Positions 8,928 through 18,306 of a stretch of 64,000 nt of DNA are shown in pieces (the first letter of the stretch is position 1; each line of letters opens with the position of its first letter). The position numbers and the translations under genes are program-made. Origin of the DNA: Candidatus Anammoxibacter sp. (GTDB taxonomy: Bacteria; Planctomycetota; Brocadiia; Brocadiales; Anammoxibacteraceae). The notes below the pieces were generated by a model, which searched no databases, was not told where the DNA came from, and saw only the letters and a list, made by a program, of their open reading frames with translations. The stretch is taken from the NCBI GenBank assembly GCA_021777055.1, contig JAIQZO010000012.1, positions 71,013 through 135,012 on the forward strand, given 5' to 3'.

Positions 8928-9713
8928 CTATTTCTGTGATCTTTTAAATTTCTTTCTTGCTGCTCCACCAGCAAGGCCAAGAAGGCCAAGCCCCAAAAGA
9001 GTTAATGTGGCGGGTTCAGGAACAGGTTCACGTCCTTCGATTGTATCGTTTCCACATGTCATGCCCCAATGAAGTGCAATTTCAGATCCGCCAAGCAAAG
9101 AAGTACCGGTAAGATCTACTTGAAAATGTACTAACCCAGCCTGGGTTGACCATAAAGAATTCTCATTCAATTTCTTACTATAACTATTCTTAATATCCTT
9201 ATCGACCAACACTTCCTGTCCGTTTCGGTATGTACCCTTCTTAAACAAATCATCAGTCAGTATTGCACTTTGATCATTAGTACCAGATAGTTCATATAAG
9301 GAAGCACTTCCGCCATTCTTACCCCAGTTATCATCCAGCGCCACACCATAAGTCCATACAGTACCGGTTGAATGATCATCATTTCGGTAATGGCTTTTAG
9401 TTGTATCAGGGGTCCAGGCATTGCTTAAGAACAAATCTCCATAACCGATACCTTTCTTATTCTTGGTAAGTCTTGAAAACAAGCCATCATCACCTTTACC
9501 CCCAAAACCGGTATGAATATCCACTAACAGTGTGTTTCCTATCAACTCCACATCCATAGAAGATATTCCAAAATCTTTAACTTTTCCAATTACATCCCCC
9601 CGCCCATGGCCACCAGCCCCATAATATACATCTTGAATCGTTGTGGCAAAGACATTAGATATAAACACTAACAACAACCCAAGAACGAGTATACAACTTT
9701 TTAATTTATTCAA
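8928..9713 (-). CDS. PEP-CTERM exported protein
   Basis: A 261-aa protein with an N-terminal signal peptide (MNKLKSCILVLGLLLVFISNVFA) and a textbook C-terminal PEP-CTERM sorting tag: VPEPATLTLLGLGLLGLAGGAARKK plus basic tail. Such tags are recognised by exosortase, which in known systems links the protein to extracellular polysaccharide or biofilm; no exosortase gene is in this window. The body is Gly/Asp-rich and beta-like with no catalytic family visible. TTG start preceded by AGGGGGG. A sigma-54-type promoter lies 100-116 bp upstream (9813-9829) with palindromic candidate activator sites beyond it. Known PEP-CTERM/EPS systems commonly pair with the PrsK/PrsR sigma-54 regulators, which fits. 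Confidence 0.88.
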   Translation of the reverse strand: MNKLKSCILVLGLLLVFISNVFATTIQDVYYGAGGHGRGDVIGKVKDFGISSMDVELIGNTLLVDIHTGFGGKGDDGLFSRLTKNKKGIGYGDLFLSNAWTPDTTKSHYRNDDHSTGTVWTYGVALDDNWGKNGGSASLYELSGTNDQSAILTDDLFKKGTYRNGQEVLVDKDIKNSYSKKLNENSLWSTQAGLVHFQVDLTGTSLLGGSEIALHWGMTCGNDTIEGREPVPEPATLTLLGLGLLGLAGGAARKKFKRSQK

Positions 9714-9812
9714 TTTACCCCCCCTATCTTGCCAATTTAATATTTATTTAGAATTTACAGTTATTACAATTATTTGTTGTATAACAATATTTGGCGTTTC
9801 AATAATCTTTAA

Positions 9813-9829
9813 AGCAATTACTGCGCCAA
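9813..9829 (-). promoter_or_regulatory. Candidate sigma-54 promoter for the PEP-CTERM gene
   Basis: Read on the minus strand: TTGGCGCAGTAATTGCT. The -24 GG and -12 GC are exactly ten bases apart and 14 of 17 positions look consensus-like. The distance to the start codon is about 100 bp. Confidence 0.6.
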
Positions 9830-9855
9830 CCTACAAAAACCACCAAATAAACAGT

Positions 9856-9990
9856 TGTAACACATACGTAAGTCATATGTTACATATGCACAACAAGAAA
9901 ACCCGTGTTGTTTTAAAATCGTACAGCAGCAATAAAAACAACACAAAAAACTTAGAGAACGGGTCAAGTACGTAACTGTAACATGTTACA
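9856..9990 (-). promoter_or_regulatory. Candidate enhancer (UAS) palindromes for a sigma-54 activator
   Basis: TGTAACA (9856-9862) and TGTTACA (9878-9884) form a spaced inverted repeat, and TGTAACATGTTACA (9977-9990) is a perfect 14-bp palindrome of the same half-sites. They lie about 55-85 and 175-190 bp upstream of the predicted start point, the usual range for sigma-54 enhancer sites. Confidence 0.45.
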
Positions 9991-10779
9991 TTGCACTATA
10001 TTTTTAATCATGTAATAATAACAATATTTTGCACGCTTTCTAAATTTTGAGAAGGTATTTAATTAATTAAAACTTCTTCTGATCTTTTATGGTCTATACA
10101 GGTAAAAATAAAACATCATAGGTATGAATTTATTAGAGGTTAGGATATGAGAAAATGTCAGTACCTAAAGATTGCAGACAATAATTATGAATTGATGGAG
10201 ATTAAGAGCAAAAAATATTTGTATTAAGCGCTAGAACTTTAGCTCTTGCGACCACTGTGACATTTATAATTAGCCCGTATAACAACGTAGAAGGTATTAA
10301 TTACATGTCATGCCCATAAGGACAGTTACCATACCAGCAATGAGTTTACGCATATAGAACGAAGAGAGAGATCTGGAGTATGCTTTTAATTAATCTTGAC
10401 AATCCAAATAGTGAGACCGGCACTATTACTATTTAGAGGAAATTTCGGGGATGGAAATGGGAACTGAAATATCACAATTAACTATGGCTGAAATATGCAT
10501 AGGACAACCTTTTGCAACAATAGGTAAGATTGGCTACCTTAATTATACTATCTTAATAGACAATCAGACCAACGATAACGGAACCTCTTCTTAATAACTA
10601 ACGCCTATTTTTTTCATGCACAGAGAAATATAGGTATTTAAAGGTGAGGATTTGACAACTGAAATCTAGGAAAAGATGGCAAGCAGTTGAACGTAAGACG
10701 TGGAGTAATTCTTAATCGCATCTAACCGCAGAGAAGAAACAGCGAGGTCTTCACTGCACACTCTGCGGCTAAAGAAATA
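9991..10779. other. Long intergenic stretch with decayed ORF scraps
   Basis: No intact gene. A 26-codon ORF starts at 10147, an out-of-frame signal-peptide-like stretch (TLALATTVTFIISP) lies near 10230-10270, and a 47-codon ORF runs at 10451-10594 (MEMGTEISQLTMAEIC...). Together they look like the remains of one small exported-protein gene on the plus strand, too broken to name. CCGCAGAG (10726-10733) pairs with CTCTGCGG (10761-10768) just downstream of the minus-strand gene ending at 10780 and could be its 3' stem. Confidence 0.35.
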
Positions 10780-11631
10780 TTATATAGTCGGTAACGTCCA
10801 CTTATGTAGTTTAAGTATGAGCAGTTTACCTTTATCAAACGCAGACAGGGTGCCGTCCTCAGTAATGAGCATAAAAATCAAGAGAGCGGGAAACAGTACA
10901 GGTAGTGTAGCCATTACAATAAAAAAGGCTAAAACGATAGCAGGTAAGGCAGCAAGGGTAACGATCGCAACTATAGGAAAAAGTAGCAAAAAGACACAAA
11001 GCAAAAGAGCAATAGTAAACAAGAATGTAGGAGGTATTAAAGTTACTGCTACCATCCCCAGAAAAAGCTTTTGAAACTTTCCATCTATCTTGTTACCAAA
11101 GAGATGTACTCCAGGCTCCAAAGGTACTTCTTCTTTTCTCGCTGCAGGTTCGGAAACTTTTTCTATTTCGTCTTCAGGTGTTGCGTCTTCTACCGCTTCA
11201 ATAGCCGCCAGTTCATCTTCTATCTCCGTCTCCACCTCATTCTCTAAATCACTAGCCGCAACGTCCGTATTACTATCATACACAATCTCTTCAGTTTCTT
11301 CATTATCAACATCATCAACTTCAGTGTTTTCTGTATCAAATTCTTCCGGTTCAGTTCTGACAACTTTTATACTAGAAGTTGTAGCTTCTCCGGTATCACC
11401 CTGATCCCCTTCTTCTGATAAATCTCCTTCATCGAGATCTCCTGTATCATCCGGTTTCTTTTTCTTCCAAAATAGTAGAGACTTTTTTTCTTTTCTCTTT
11501 TTTTGTTTCTTTTTCTTCCCTTTTACCTTAACAGCTTCACTATCTTCAGCCTGCTGGTCATCAACATCTGAAGATATCTCCTCTTTTTCTTCTGGTTCTC
11601 TCTTTTTCTGTTTCTTTTTCCAGAGTTTCAT
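10780..11631 (-). CDS. Charged low-complexity protein with C-terminal membrane hairpins
   Basis: A 283-aa protein, family not recognised. Residues 1-60 are lysine-rich (KKKQKKR, KGKKKKQKKRKEKK), about 60-165 are strongly acidic and probably disordered, and about 185-265 are very hydrophobic with two or three membrane segments (LFLGMVAVTLIPPTFLFTIALL..., then IVLAFFIVMATLPVLFPALLIFMLI). The start codon overlaps the ispF stop (ATGA), so the two genes are translationally coupled. The charge pattern suggests a membrane-anchored cytoplasmic tail binding a polyanion or protein partner, but this is inference. There is no evidence for a role in isoprenoid synthesis beyond the overlap. Confidence 0.7.
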   Translation of the reverse strand: MKLWKKKQKKREPEEKEEISSDVDDQQAEDSEAVKVKGKKKKQKKRKEKKSLLFWKKKKPDDTGDLDEGDLSEEGDQGDTGEATTSSIKVVRTEPEEFDTENTEVDDVDNEETEEIVYDSNTDVAASDLENEVETEIEDELAAIEAVEDATPEDEIEKVSEPAARKEEVPLEPGVHLFGNKIDGKFQKLFLGMVAVTLIPPTFLFTIALLLCVFLLLFPIVAIVTLAALPAIVLAFFIVMATLPVLFPALLIFMLITEDGTLSAFDKGKLLILKLHKWTLPTI

Positions 11632-12113
11632 GGGTTTTGGTTGTTTTCGTTTAAGCTTACAATTACCTGGGAAACAATAGCTTCCCCTCTTCCGATGGCA
11701 TCAAGCCCTTCATTGGTTTTGGCTTTAATATTAACTCTTCCGCTATCAACATTTAATAATTTTGCTAAGTTCTCTTTTATATCATACTTTCGACTGCTAA
11801 CCTTAGGCCGTTCAGCTATTATATTAACATCTATATTGTTAACAGAATAACCTTTTTCATTGACAAGTGCAACAACACTGGCTGTAATAATCTGGCTTGA
11901 AACACCTTTCCATCGTTGATCAGTGTCAGGAAAATGCTCACCTATATCACCCATTGCCGCCGCGCCTAACAGCGCGTCACATACCGCATGCAAGACCACA
12001 TCTGCATCAGAATGACCATACAATCCATAAGGAGTATCAAATAGAATACCGCCCATAATAAGTTTTCTATTATCTGTTAACCTATGTATATCGTACCCTA
12101 TCCCTAACAACAT
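11628..12113 (-). CDS. ispF: 2-C-methyl-D-erythritol 2,4-cyclodiphosphate synthase
   Basis: MEP-pathway enzyme that cyclises CDP-methylerythritol 2-phosphate to MEcPP, a precursor step for isoprenoids (quinones, hopanoids, undecaprenyl carrier). The N-terminal GIGYDIHRL carries the metal-binding Asp-x-His, and GHSDADVVLHAVCDALLGAA, GDIGEHFPDTD and KAKTNEGLDAIGRGEAI are all family signatures. About 161 aa, the usual size. I chose ATG 12113 (MLLGIGYDIH) over an in-frame TTG at 12125 because family members start 3-5 residues before GIGYD. It overlaps the next minus-strand gene by 4 bp. Confidence 0.95.
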   Translation of the reverse strand: MLLGIGYDIHRLTDNRKLIMGGILFDTPYGLYGHSDADVVLHAVCDALLGAAAMGDIGEHFPDTDQRWKGVSSQIITASVVALVNEKGYSVNNIDVNIIAERPKVSSRKYDIKENLAKLLNVDSGRVNIKAKTNEGLDAIGRGEAIVSQVIVSLNENNQNP

Positions 12114-12515
12114 TATGATACTCAAAAATGTATAAAATACCTAAAGTTAATCCAAATTATGATCTATGATCACAGACAGACAAACAAGCTTACCCATACT
12201 ACAATTACCATATTTTGATATCCAAATCAAAAAAGCAAGATTCAGAATTTATTTTCGGCTATTCAACGCTCGTGCTATAGTATTACTTTATAAAAACGTC
12301 TTTTTAAAGAGATTTTGTGGCTTTTATGGAATAATGAAATCAGAATAAGAGAAAACACTATTCAGAAAGTGCATACTAATTTACAATTGATAACATAGTA
12401 AAACAAATATGAATCTATGGTTTATTCTGAATTTTACCTACCGATTCTGTTCTGTCTTCTCAATTTTGGTTGCGCCTTTGCAGTATTATGATATCCGCTA
12501 TCAATAGACCGCCGG

Positions 12516-14261
12516 TTAAGTTGCGCTGTTTTTCCTTATGATAGCCTTTACGCGTTCATGAAGCTTGTCGACCTCTTCTATCTTTTTATTACTGTCTTCC
12601 CGTTCAGACCAACGTAAATCTCTGTAAGCTGCTATATTATTTTGTATATCCTCCATGACCCGATCAATTATTTTTTCCATTTCAAACATTGTAAAGGCAA
12701 TAAACCGTTCACTAAGAGCATCCACCCTCTTGGAAAATTCTGATTTAAACGATTTTCTTTTGTATGGAAAAATGACTAAACCGACACAAGCGATTACAGT
12801 TGAGAGCGCTATTACGGAGACCGGAGGAACTATCAATGAAAGTACAGTAGTTAAACCAACGGCCAGACCTATGGCAAGGGCTTCCATAACTATAAAATTT
12901 AAGAGTCCACCCTGAATCGTAGACTTCAACTTCTCTCCTTCACGTTCCATATCTATTTCCCGATACTCTTTAGATCGTTCTTTTAATGCGACATGCAACT
13001 CTCCCCTTCTGTCATTATAACTTTGATCTTTTTGGCCATCTTTTGCCAAGGCAAACATACTACTTCTGCCTGCTTCCGTCTCGTTATAATCTCGCGCCAT
13101 ATTCCACATTGCACGGTTATTACGTGTAATGTAATCGGTGATATCATCAAGTATGCGCTCTAAATCAGTGCCTGGTGATGAGATGCCGTAAATCTCCCTT
13201 TTAAACTTATCTTCTATCTTTTCCCTGGCAATCTTCATCATTACTACAGATCTGAGCGTCACGTTATAATTAATAAAATTCTCAACTTTTTCTGTAAGCC
13301 TTGAGAAAATTAACTGTATCTCTCCTTTAAATTTTTGTGAGTATTCAATCATCTCCTGCTTCTTCATCTCAAGCCGGTTCTCAAAACGTTCAATACTCTT
13401 TATATCTGCATTGCAGTTTTCCATCTTCTTTTCAAGTTTTTCATTAAGTTCTGCAAAAACAGTATTTAAATATTTAAGAGGATTCATTAACTTAAAATCA
13501 ATCTTTGTTTCGAGGTCAAGCTTATCGAAAATAAAGCCCTCAACTTCTTCAATGTTACTCTCTTTTAATAGTTCTTTATCTCCCTTTAACTTTGCTTGCA
13601 TGGCCTGCAGTGCTGAAACAGAGAGGATCTTTGGTTCAAATCCCATTAACCTATAGCAGTTTTTCTCAACAAAATCCAATATCTGGTTAATTTCTGCTTT
13701 GGTTTTCATATCCGTCTTATTAAGTATATATAAGACTTTCCTCCCCCACTTTCCCCTTATAAACTGTAGGAAGTCCCGTTCACTCTCGGTCAAAGGATGG
13801 TCTGCCGATATTACAAAAAGTACAAGTTCCGCTCTGTGTATAAAGTTTTCCGTAATATCCTTATGCTCTAAGATAATCGAATTTGTTCCTGGGGTATCTA
13901 TCAGTGTAACTTCATTCAAATAATCCAGTGGAAATGTTACCCTGTTCAAATGGTCATCAAGTTCCTCTACCTTTTTTTCTTCACCTCCGGTTAACAGAGT
14001 TATTCTGCCTGTTGTTGGTGTAGGTCCCTCTTTAAGGATTCGCTTCCCACACAACGCATTTATAAAACTTGATTTCCCTGCATTGTATTCTCCTGCAACC
14101 AGCATATAGAATGGAGATTCCAGTTGTTCAATAAGCTCATCAATCTTCTTTTCAAGGCCTTTGTTTCCTGTTTTTTTGAAGTATATCTTGCTATCAGCCA
14201 GAACTGCAATTACATTCTTGTAAAATTCTCTATCTTTTAACTTGTTTTTTAAATTTAACAC
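12516..14261 (-). CDS. Bacterial dynamin-like GTPase
   Basis: A 581-aa dynamin-superfamily protein. G1 is GEYNAGKSS (57-65), the switch region threonines lie around GPTPTTGRIT, G3 is DTPGT (about 122) and G4 is NKTD (about 182). After the G domain comes a long helical region (about 270-440) and near residues 480-520 a hydrophobic hairpin (GLAVGLTTVLSLIVPPVSVIALSTVIACVGLVIF) likely to be the membrane paddle. Family members tubulate or fuse membranes; reported bacterial roles include phage and envelope-stress protection, cytokinesis and vesicle traffic. GTG start with AGGG upstream. A ParA-like ATPase lies upstream on the same strand, 241 bp away. Confidence 0.88.
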   Translation of the reverse strand: MLNLKNKLKDREFYKNVIAVLADSKIYFKKTGNKGLEKKIDELIEQLESPFYMLVAGEYNAGKSSFINALCGKRILKEGPTPTTGRITLLTGGEEKKVEELDDHLNRVTFPLDYLNEVTLIDTPGTNSIILEHKDITENFIHRAELVLFVISADHPLTESERDFLQFIRGKWGRKVLYILNKTDMKTKAEINQILDFVEKNCYRLMGFEPKILSVSALQAMQAKLKGDKELLKESNIEEVEGFIFDKLDLETKIDFKLMNPLKYLNTVFAELNEKLEKKMENCNADIKSIERFENRLEMKKQEMIEYSQKFKGEIQLIFSRLTEKVENFINYNVTLRSVVMMKIAREKIEDKFKREIYGISSPGTDLERILDDITDYITRNNRAMWNMARDYNETEAGRSSMFALAKDGQKDQSYNDRRGELHVALKERSKEYREIDMEREGEKLKSTIQGGLLNFIVMEALAIGLAVGLTTVLSLIVPPVSVIALSTVIACVGLVIFPYKRKSFKSEFSKRVDALSERFIAFTMFEMEKIIDRVMEDIQNNIAAYRDLRWSEREDSNKKIEEVDKLHERVKAIIRKNSAT

Positions 14262-14502
14262 GGTGATAATCCCTGTAAAGTAGTTCGCATAAGAATGTTA
14301 TTTCAGTACAGCGCACAACTACCATCTTTTATCGCAAATATAAATAATTTTGCAGGAATACGATGATAATTGTTTAGAATAGCTTTGTCAATGCATTTTA
14401 TTTCATAAAAAAAGGTAAATATGCATTACAATTAGAATGGAAGTGCGGTCAGAAATCTGAGTTGGGGATGAGAATACTTCTACAATAAATCGTCTGGTTA
14501 AG

Positions 14503-15300
14503 CTATACCTTCCAAAGCTTCATTATTTCATTGGCAAGATCTATATAATTCTTTGCTGCATCAGAGCTTGGAAACATTGTAAATATATCTTTTCTCTTAA
14601 ATTGGCACTGATTGAGCAGATCACTTCTTTTGATTTCTGATTTCAGAAAATATTTTGCAAGGCCATCTAACTGCTCAGCAGTACTATCTACTGAAGTTTT
14701 GCAACGGTGATCAATCATGGAGTACAACATCTTGTATTTGTCAAATGACTCACCTTTGAGCTCCCTGACTTTATCTAAAAGATTATTAAGCCCCAAAACA
14801 GAACTTGACGAGGTTTCGCACGGAGCTAAAATACAATCGCTGGCTTTTATAGCATTTAATGTCAAAACCCCCAATCCTGGTGGGCAATCGATTATAATAT
14901 AATCGTAACTATCTTTTATAGGATTGAGACACTGTTCCATCAATGTATATCTCGTAAACTTAAAAAAACGCTGACTTTTGTACAAAGGCTCCAACGCATC
15001 TACGAGGTCTGCTTTTGACGGAATAAGATCAAGTCCTTCTCTGAATGTGGGAATAATTATATCTTTTGTCTTTATATGGTAATAAAAAATAAACCTGTTT
15101 TCGACTATAGACATCATAACATCGCCTATGGTTTTTAATTTTTTATCAGCATCAATACCCATTGTAAAAGTTGCGTGTGACTGCGGGTCAAGGTCTATAG
15201 TTAGTACCTTTTTTTTTTCTATGGCAAGAGCATTTGACAGGTTTACACTGACGGTGGTCTTGCCGACCCCGCCCTTGTTATTTACAACAGAGATTATCAT
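14503..15300 (-). CDS. ParA/Soj-family ATPase (no ParB nearby)
   Basis: A 265-aa deviant-Walker ATPase: KGGVGKTT at residues 9-16, Walker A' LTIDLDPQSHATFT (about 33-46), Walker B YIIIDCPPGLG. Family members form dynamic nucleotide-bound gradients that position chromosomes, plasmids or protein assemblies. No ParB or parS-like gene neighbours it, so this is an orphan ParA more likely to position a protein cargo than the replication origin. It is on the same strand as the 108-aa gene upstream (97 bp) and the dynamin-like gene downstream (241 bp), and the three may be co-expressed. Confidence 0.9.
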   Translation of the reverse strand: MIISVVNNKGGVGKTTVSVNLSNALAIEKKKVLTIDLDPQSHATFTMGIDADKKLKTIGDVMMSIVENRFIFYYHIKTKDIIIPTFREGLDLIPSKADLVDALEPLYKSQRFFKFTRYTLMEQCLNPIKDSYDYIIIDCPPGLGVLTLNAIKASDCILAPCETSSSSVLGLNNLLDKVRELKGESFDKYKMLYSMIDHRCKTSVDSTAEQLDGLAKYFLKSEIKRSDLLNQCQFKRKDIFTMFPSSDAAKNYIDLANEIMKLWKV

Positions 15301-15396
15301 AAAAAAACTTTAAGAAGTTAGGTTCTCTATGTAAGAATTACGATAGAGAACCGTAGAGGAAGACAATATAAAGTTTCTTTGTATTATATTGTAATA

Positions 15397-15723
15397 TTAT
15401 GATACGTTCTTGACATTGTTGTCCAAATAGGTTCTCATAATATTCATATCTAATGGGGAGAATGTACCAAGTTTTAATGCCGCACTCGGCCCTTCAAGCT
15501 CAGCCCTGAAGTGCTGCAGATCTTCATTTTCATGCTTGTCCCTAAAAGCCAATAAATCCTTTTGAAGATCTTCCAACATCTGCTTAGTTATGCTAATGTT
15601 TGTTTCCGGCCCACCTTCATCCCAAATAGTAACCTCTGTTTTATTTATAGCAGCCTCTACTAAAGTTTTTGTGATCGCAAGCGGCCCCACTGATTTATTC
15701 TCTTCTCCAGCTCCTTTTATCAT
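15397..15723 (-). CDS. Small protein upstream of ParA, unknown
   Basis: A 108-aa soluble protein with no signal peptide or membrane segment and a moderately acidic composition. The middle (about residues 45-65, ITKQMLEDLQKDLLAFRDKHENED) is likely helical, perhaps a coiled coil, and the C-terminus (FSPLDMNIMRTYLDNNVKN) is probably helical too. GAAAGGAG stands at good distance before the ATG, supporting a real gene. Position directly upstream of the orphan ParA suggests it could be the cargo or adaptor for that ATPase; this is inference from context. Confidence 0.6.
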   Translation of the reverse strand: MIKGAGEENKSVGPLAITKTLVEAAINKTEVTIWDEGGPETNISITKQMLEDLQKDLLAFRDKHENEDLQHFRAELEGPSAALKLGTFSPLDMNIMRTYLDNNVKNVS

Positions 15724-16095
15724 ATTAACAAACTCCTTTCATCATCAAATTTAAATATAAGATTAAACAGCTACATCCAAACGGTTTTATCAAAATCGGC
15801 ACGATAAAGCAAGTAAAAAAAGATATATAACAATTGCCAAACAATTGTCGATCATTAAAGGAATAGATACTGCACAATTAATGTTATACTTAACGTATTT
15901 AGAAATGAGCCATTTAGCGAACCATCTTTCCTAGATCTTTGAATATTTTCCAATGGTGACTTCCTCAATGCAGCTAATGCGACACCGGTGGTATCACTCA
16001 ATCATAACATACGAATCTACCCAAAACATAAAGGACTAAATGACGCGTCCCTAATCACTTTGAGTATATAAACTTATAAGCTAAATAATAAGAGT
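15724..16095. other. Intergenic stretch before the type II secretion operon
   Basis: AT-rich divergent region between the ParA group (minus) and gspD (plus). Apart from the promoter at 16096 I see no gene or strong structure. Confidence 0.4.
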
Positions 16096-16123
16096 TTGAC
16101 AGTGTTTTGCAATAAGATATAAT
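16096..16123 (+). promoter_or_regulatory. Sigma-70 promoter of the type II secretion operon
   Basis: TTGACA (16096-16101), a 16-bp spacer and TATAAT (16118-16123) form perfect consensus hexamers. The leader to gspD is about 120 nt and holds a small hairpin, TGCGGCAAATCCGCA, near 16165. Confidence 0.75.
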
Positions 16124-16251
16124 CAATACTTCAATTAAGCATTAAATAATATATAATAAACAGCGTGCGGCAAATCCGCAACTAAAAATAGAAGACACCT
16201 CCTAAAGATAAAAAAGTTTTTAGCTCTTCAACTGTAAGGTTACTACCGAAA

Positions 16252-18306
16252 ATGAAAAATTTTGTTATCACAATATTAGTTTTTTCCCTTTTAACCGGCT
16301 GCCAGATAGTTAAAAAAAAGTCTGACAGCATGGACCTTGCCGAAAACCCTGAAAGCCTAGTAATAGAGACCGAAACCAGGCACACTCCTCCTGAATGGAG
16401 AACAGAGATAGGCGCTGACAGAATAAAAAAGGAACGAGCCTTCTCATTGAAAGATGCGACGGACGAAAAACTTCCTAATGAATTCATCTTTCCCCGAAAC
16501 ATTGATAAAGTAGAAAATAGATTATCTGGAATAAAGCATGAGGGAGAACTTATTGAATTTACCTTTAACTTTAATAATGCAGACATCAAAGAGGTAATAA
16601 AGCAGTTATTAGGCGACATTCTGGGGATTAATTATATAATAGACAAAAAGGTCGCAGGAACGATTACTGTAAATACGTCCGGAAAGATATACAAAGATGA
16701 ACTTTTCTCTATCGTACAGACAATGCTTGACATAAACGGGTTTACAATAGCCAAAGACGGAAAGATATATAAGATTCTTGCTATTCAGGACGTTCGTCAG
16801 GTTCCCGGAGAGATTTATAGTGACGACAAGGTAGTTAAACCGGGAAAGGATATTATAACTCAAATAATACCGCTTAGTTATGTCGCCCCTCAGAGCATTA
16901 TACCCACCATGCGAACTTTTCTAACAAAGGGGGGGACCGCGGTATCGCCCAACGATACAAATGTCATAATCGTTGTCGATGACGCATCTAACATGGAGAG
17001 GTTACTTACTATAATCAAGACGTTCGATGTCCCTTTTTTCGCAGGCAAGGCCATTAAGTTTTTTGACATTAAGAATCTAAACGTAAAAAACTTATCTAAA
17101 CATCTGGAATCCATCGCAGGTACCTTAGGAGCAACCACAAAAGGGAAAAAAGCAGATCTTGCATTTCTACCGTTTGTTGAAGCAAATAAACTAATGGTAT
17201 CAACTTCAATACCGGAGCTTTTTAATACGGTCGATTTATGGATAAAGAACCTTGATATACTTCCTAAGGAGGGAGAGAGAGTAAGGACATATATATACAA
17301 GATGCAACATATACTTGCCGAGCAGGTTGCACCCATGTTAAACGAACTATTTAAAGAAGAGATAGAAGCTCTAAGAAAGGCGCCCCCTTCCATATCCAAA
17401 AAAGAGCTAAAAGTGATAGCAGACGCAGGCACAAACTCTGTAATTATCAAGGCGACCGAATCCGATTATTTCAGAATAAGGGATATACTGGACGAAATGG
17501 ATTCCACTCCACTGCAGGTGCTAATAGAGGTTGTTATTGCAGAGGTAAAACTAAACGATAATTTACAGTATGGAGTTCAGTATTTTATACGTGATCGCTT
17601 TCCAGATGGGTTGGAAGCTGCGACCCCTGAAGACAGACAACGTGAAGCAGGCGTTCGCCTTAACCCGGTTGCCCCTGAGAGCGCATCTTTCTCTTTTCTG
17701 ACCGAATCTACAGGTTTCAGTTTTCTTTTTAGCACAATAGCGTCAGAGAGTACTTTTGAGTTCCTTTCTACCCCTCATATCCTTGTTCGCGATGATCAGA
17801 CCGCCACAATACAGGTGGGAGAAGATACCCCTATCGTAGGTGGATCTACTGTTGTAGGAGAGACAGTAACTGAAAATGTTCAATACAGAGCCGTTGGTAT
17901 TATCCTTACAGTAACACCTCATATAGCGGAAAATGGCATGATAACGCTTGATATAACTCAGGAAGATAGCGAAGTCGCCTCTGATGGAGTACGCGGCAAC
18001 CCTATCTTCACCACAAGAAGGGCAGAGACGTCACTTGTGGTCAAAAACGGGCACACCATACTTATTGGTGGTATTATTGAAACAAGAGAGAATCTAGATA
18101 GTACCAAAATTCCCATTGTTGGAGATATTCCATTACTGGGAAATCTTTTTAAATCAAGGAGTAGGGTTAGTTCCAAGACCGAACTACTAGTATTAATTAC
18201 GCCAAATGTGGTATATAACGTGGAGGAATCAGACAAGCTGACCAAATCGTTTCAGGATAAGCTGAAGTCTGTTGGCGCATTTGGTAAAAAGGACGGGACC
18301 TTATGA
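16252..18306 (+). CDS. gspD: Type II secretion secretin GspD (lipoprotein)
   Basis: Outer-membrane secretin of a type II secretion system. The N-terminus is a lipoprotein signal peptide with lipobox LTGC (C17), so a separate pilotin may not be needed. N0/N1-type domains start around residue 105 (FNFNNADIKEVIKQLLGDILGINYIID), further N-domains follow, and the C-terminal secretin domain contains FSFLFSTIASE, LSTPHILVRDDQTATIQVGEDTPI and the GHTILIGGIIET...VPIVGDIPLLGNLFKS-type signature. 684 aa is typical. The stop overlaps the gspI start (ATGA). First gene of an eight-gene gsp run. Confidence 0.95.
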   Translation: MKNFVITILVFSLLTGCQIVKKKSDSMDLAENPESLVIETETRHTPPEWRTEIGADRIKKERAFSLKDATDEKLPNEFIFPRNIDKVENRLSGIKHEGELIEFTFNFNNADIKEVIKQLLGDILGINYIIDKKVAGTITVNTSGKIYKDELFSIVQTMLDINGFTIAKDGKIYKILAIQDVRQVPGEIYSDDKVVKPGKDIITQIIPLSYVAPQSIIPTMRTFLTKGGTAVSPNDTNVIIVVDDASNMERLLTIIKTFDVPFFAGKAIKFFDIKNLNVKNLSKHLESIAGTLGATTKGKKADLAFLPFVEANKLMVSTSIPELFNTVDLWIKNLDILPKEGERVRTYIYKMQHILAEQVAPMLNELFKEEIEALRKAPPSISKKELKVIADAGTNSVIIKATESDYFRIRDILDEMDSTPLQVLIEVVIAEVKLNDNLQYGVQYFIRDRFPDGLEAATPEDRQREAGVRLNPVAPESASFSFLTESTGFSFLFSTIASESTFEFLSTPHILVRDDQTATIQVGEDTPIVGGSTVVGETVTENVQYRAVGIILTVTPHIAENGMITLDITQEDSEVASDGVRGNPIFTTRRAETSLVVKNGHTILIGGIIETRENLDSTKIPIVGDIPLLGNLFKSRSRVSSKTELLVLITPNVVYNVEESDKLTKSFQDKLKSVGAFGKKDGTL

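Noticed and set aside
9643..9975. Plus-strand open frame opposite the PEP-CTERM start
   Set aside because: It runs through the signal-peptide region, the sigma-54 promoter and the palindromic sites of the minus-strand gene. Composition is that of AT-rich non-coding DNA.
10817..11404. Plus-strand frames rich in Ser/Thr/Lys opposite the charged protein
   Set aside because: They are antisense to a low-complexity Glu/Lys gene, which makes false open frames; the minus-strand gene overlaps ispF in a coupled manner.
15820..15850. TTTGGCA on the minus strand as another sigma-54 promoter
   Set aside because: No GC at the required ten-base distance.
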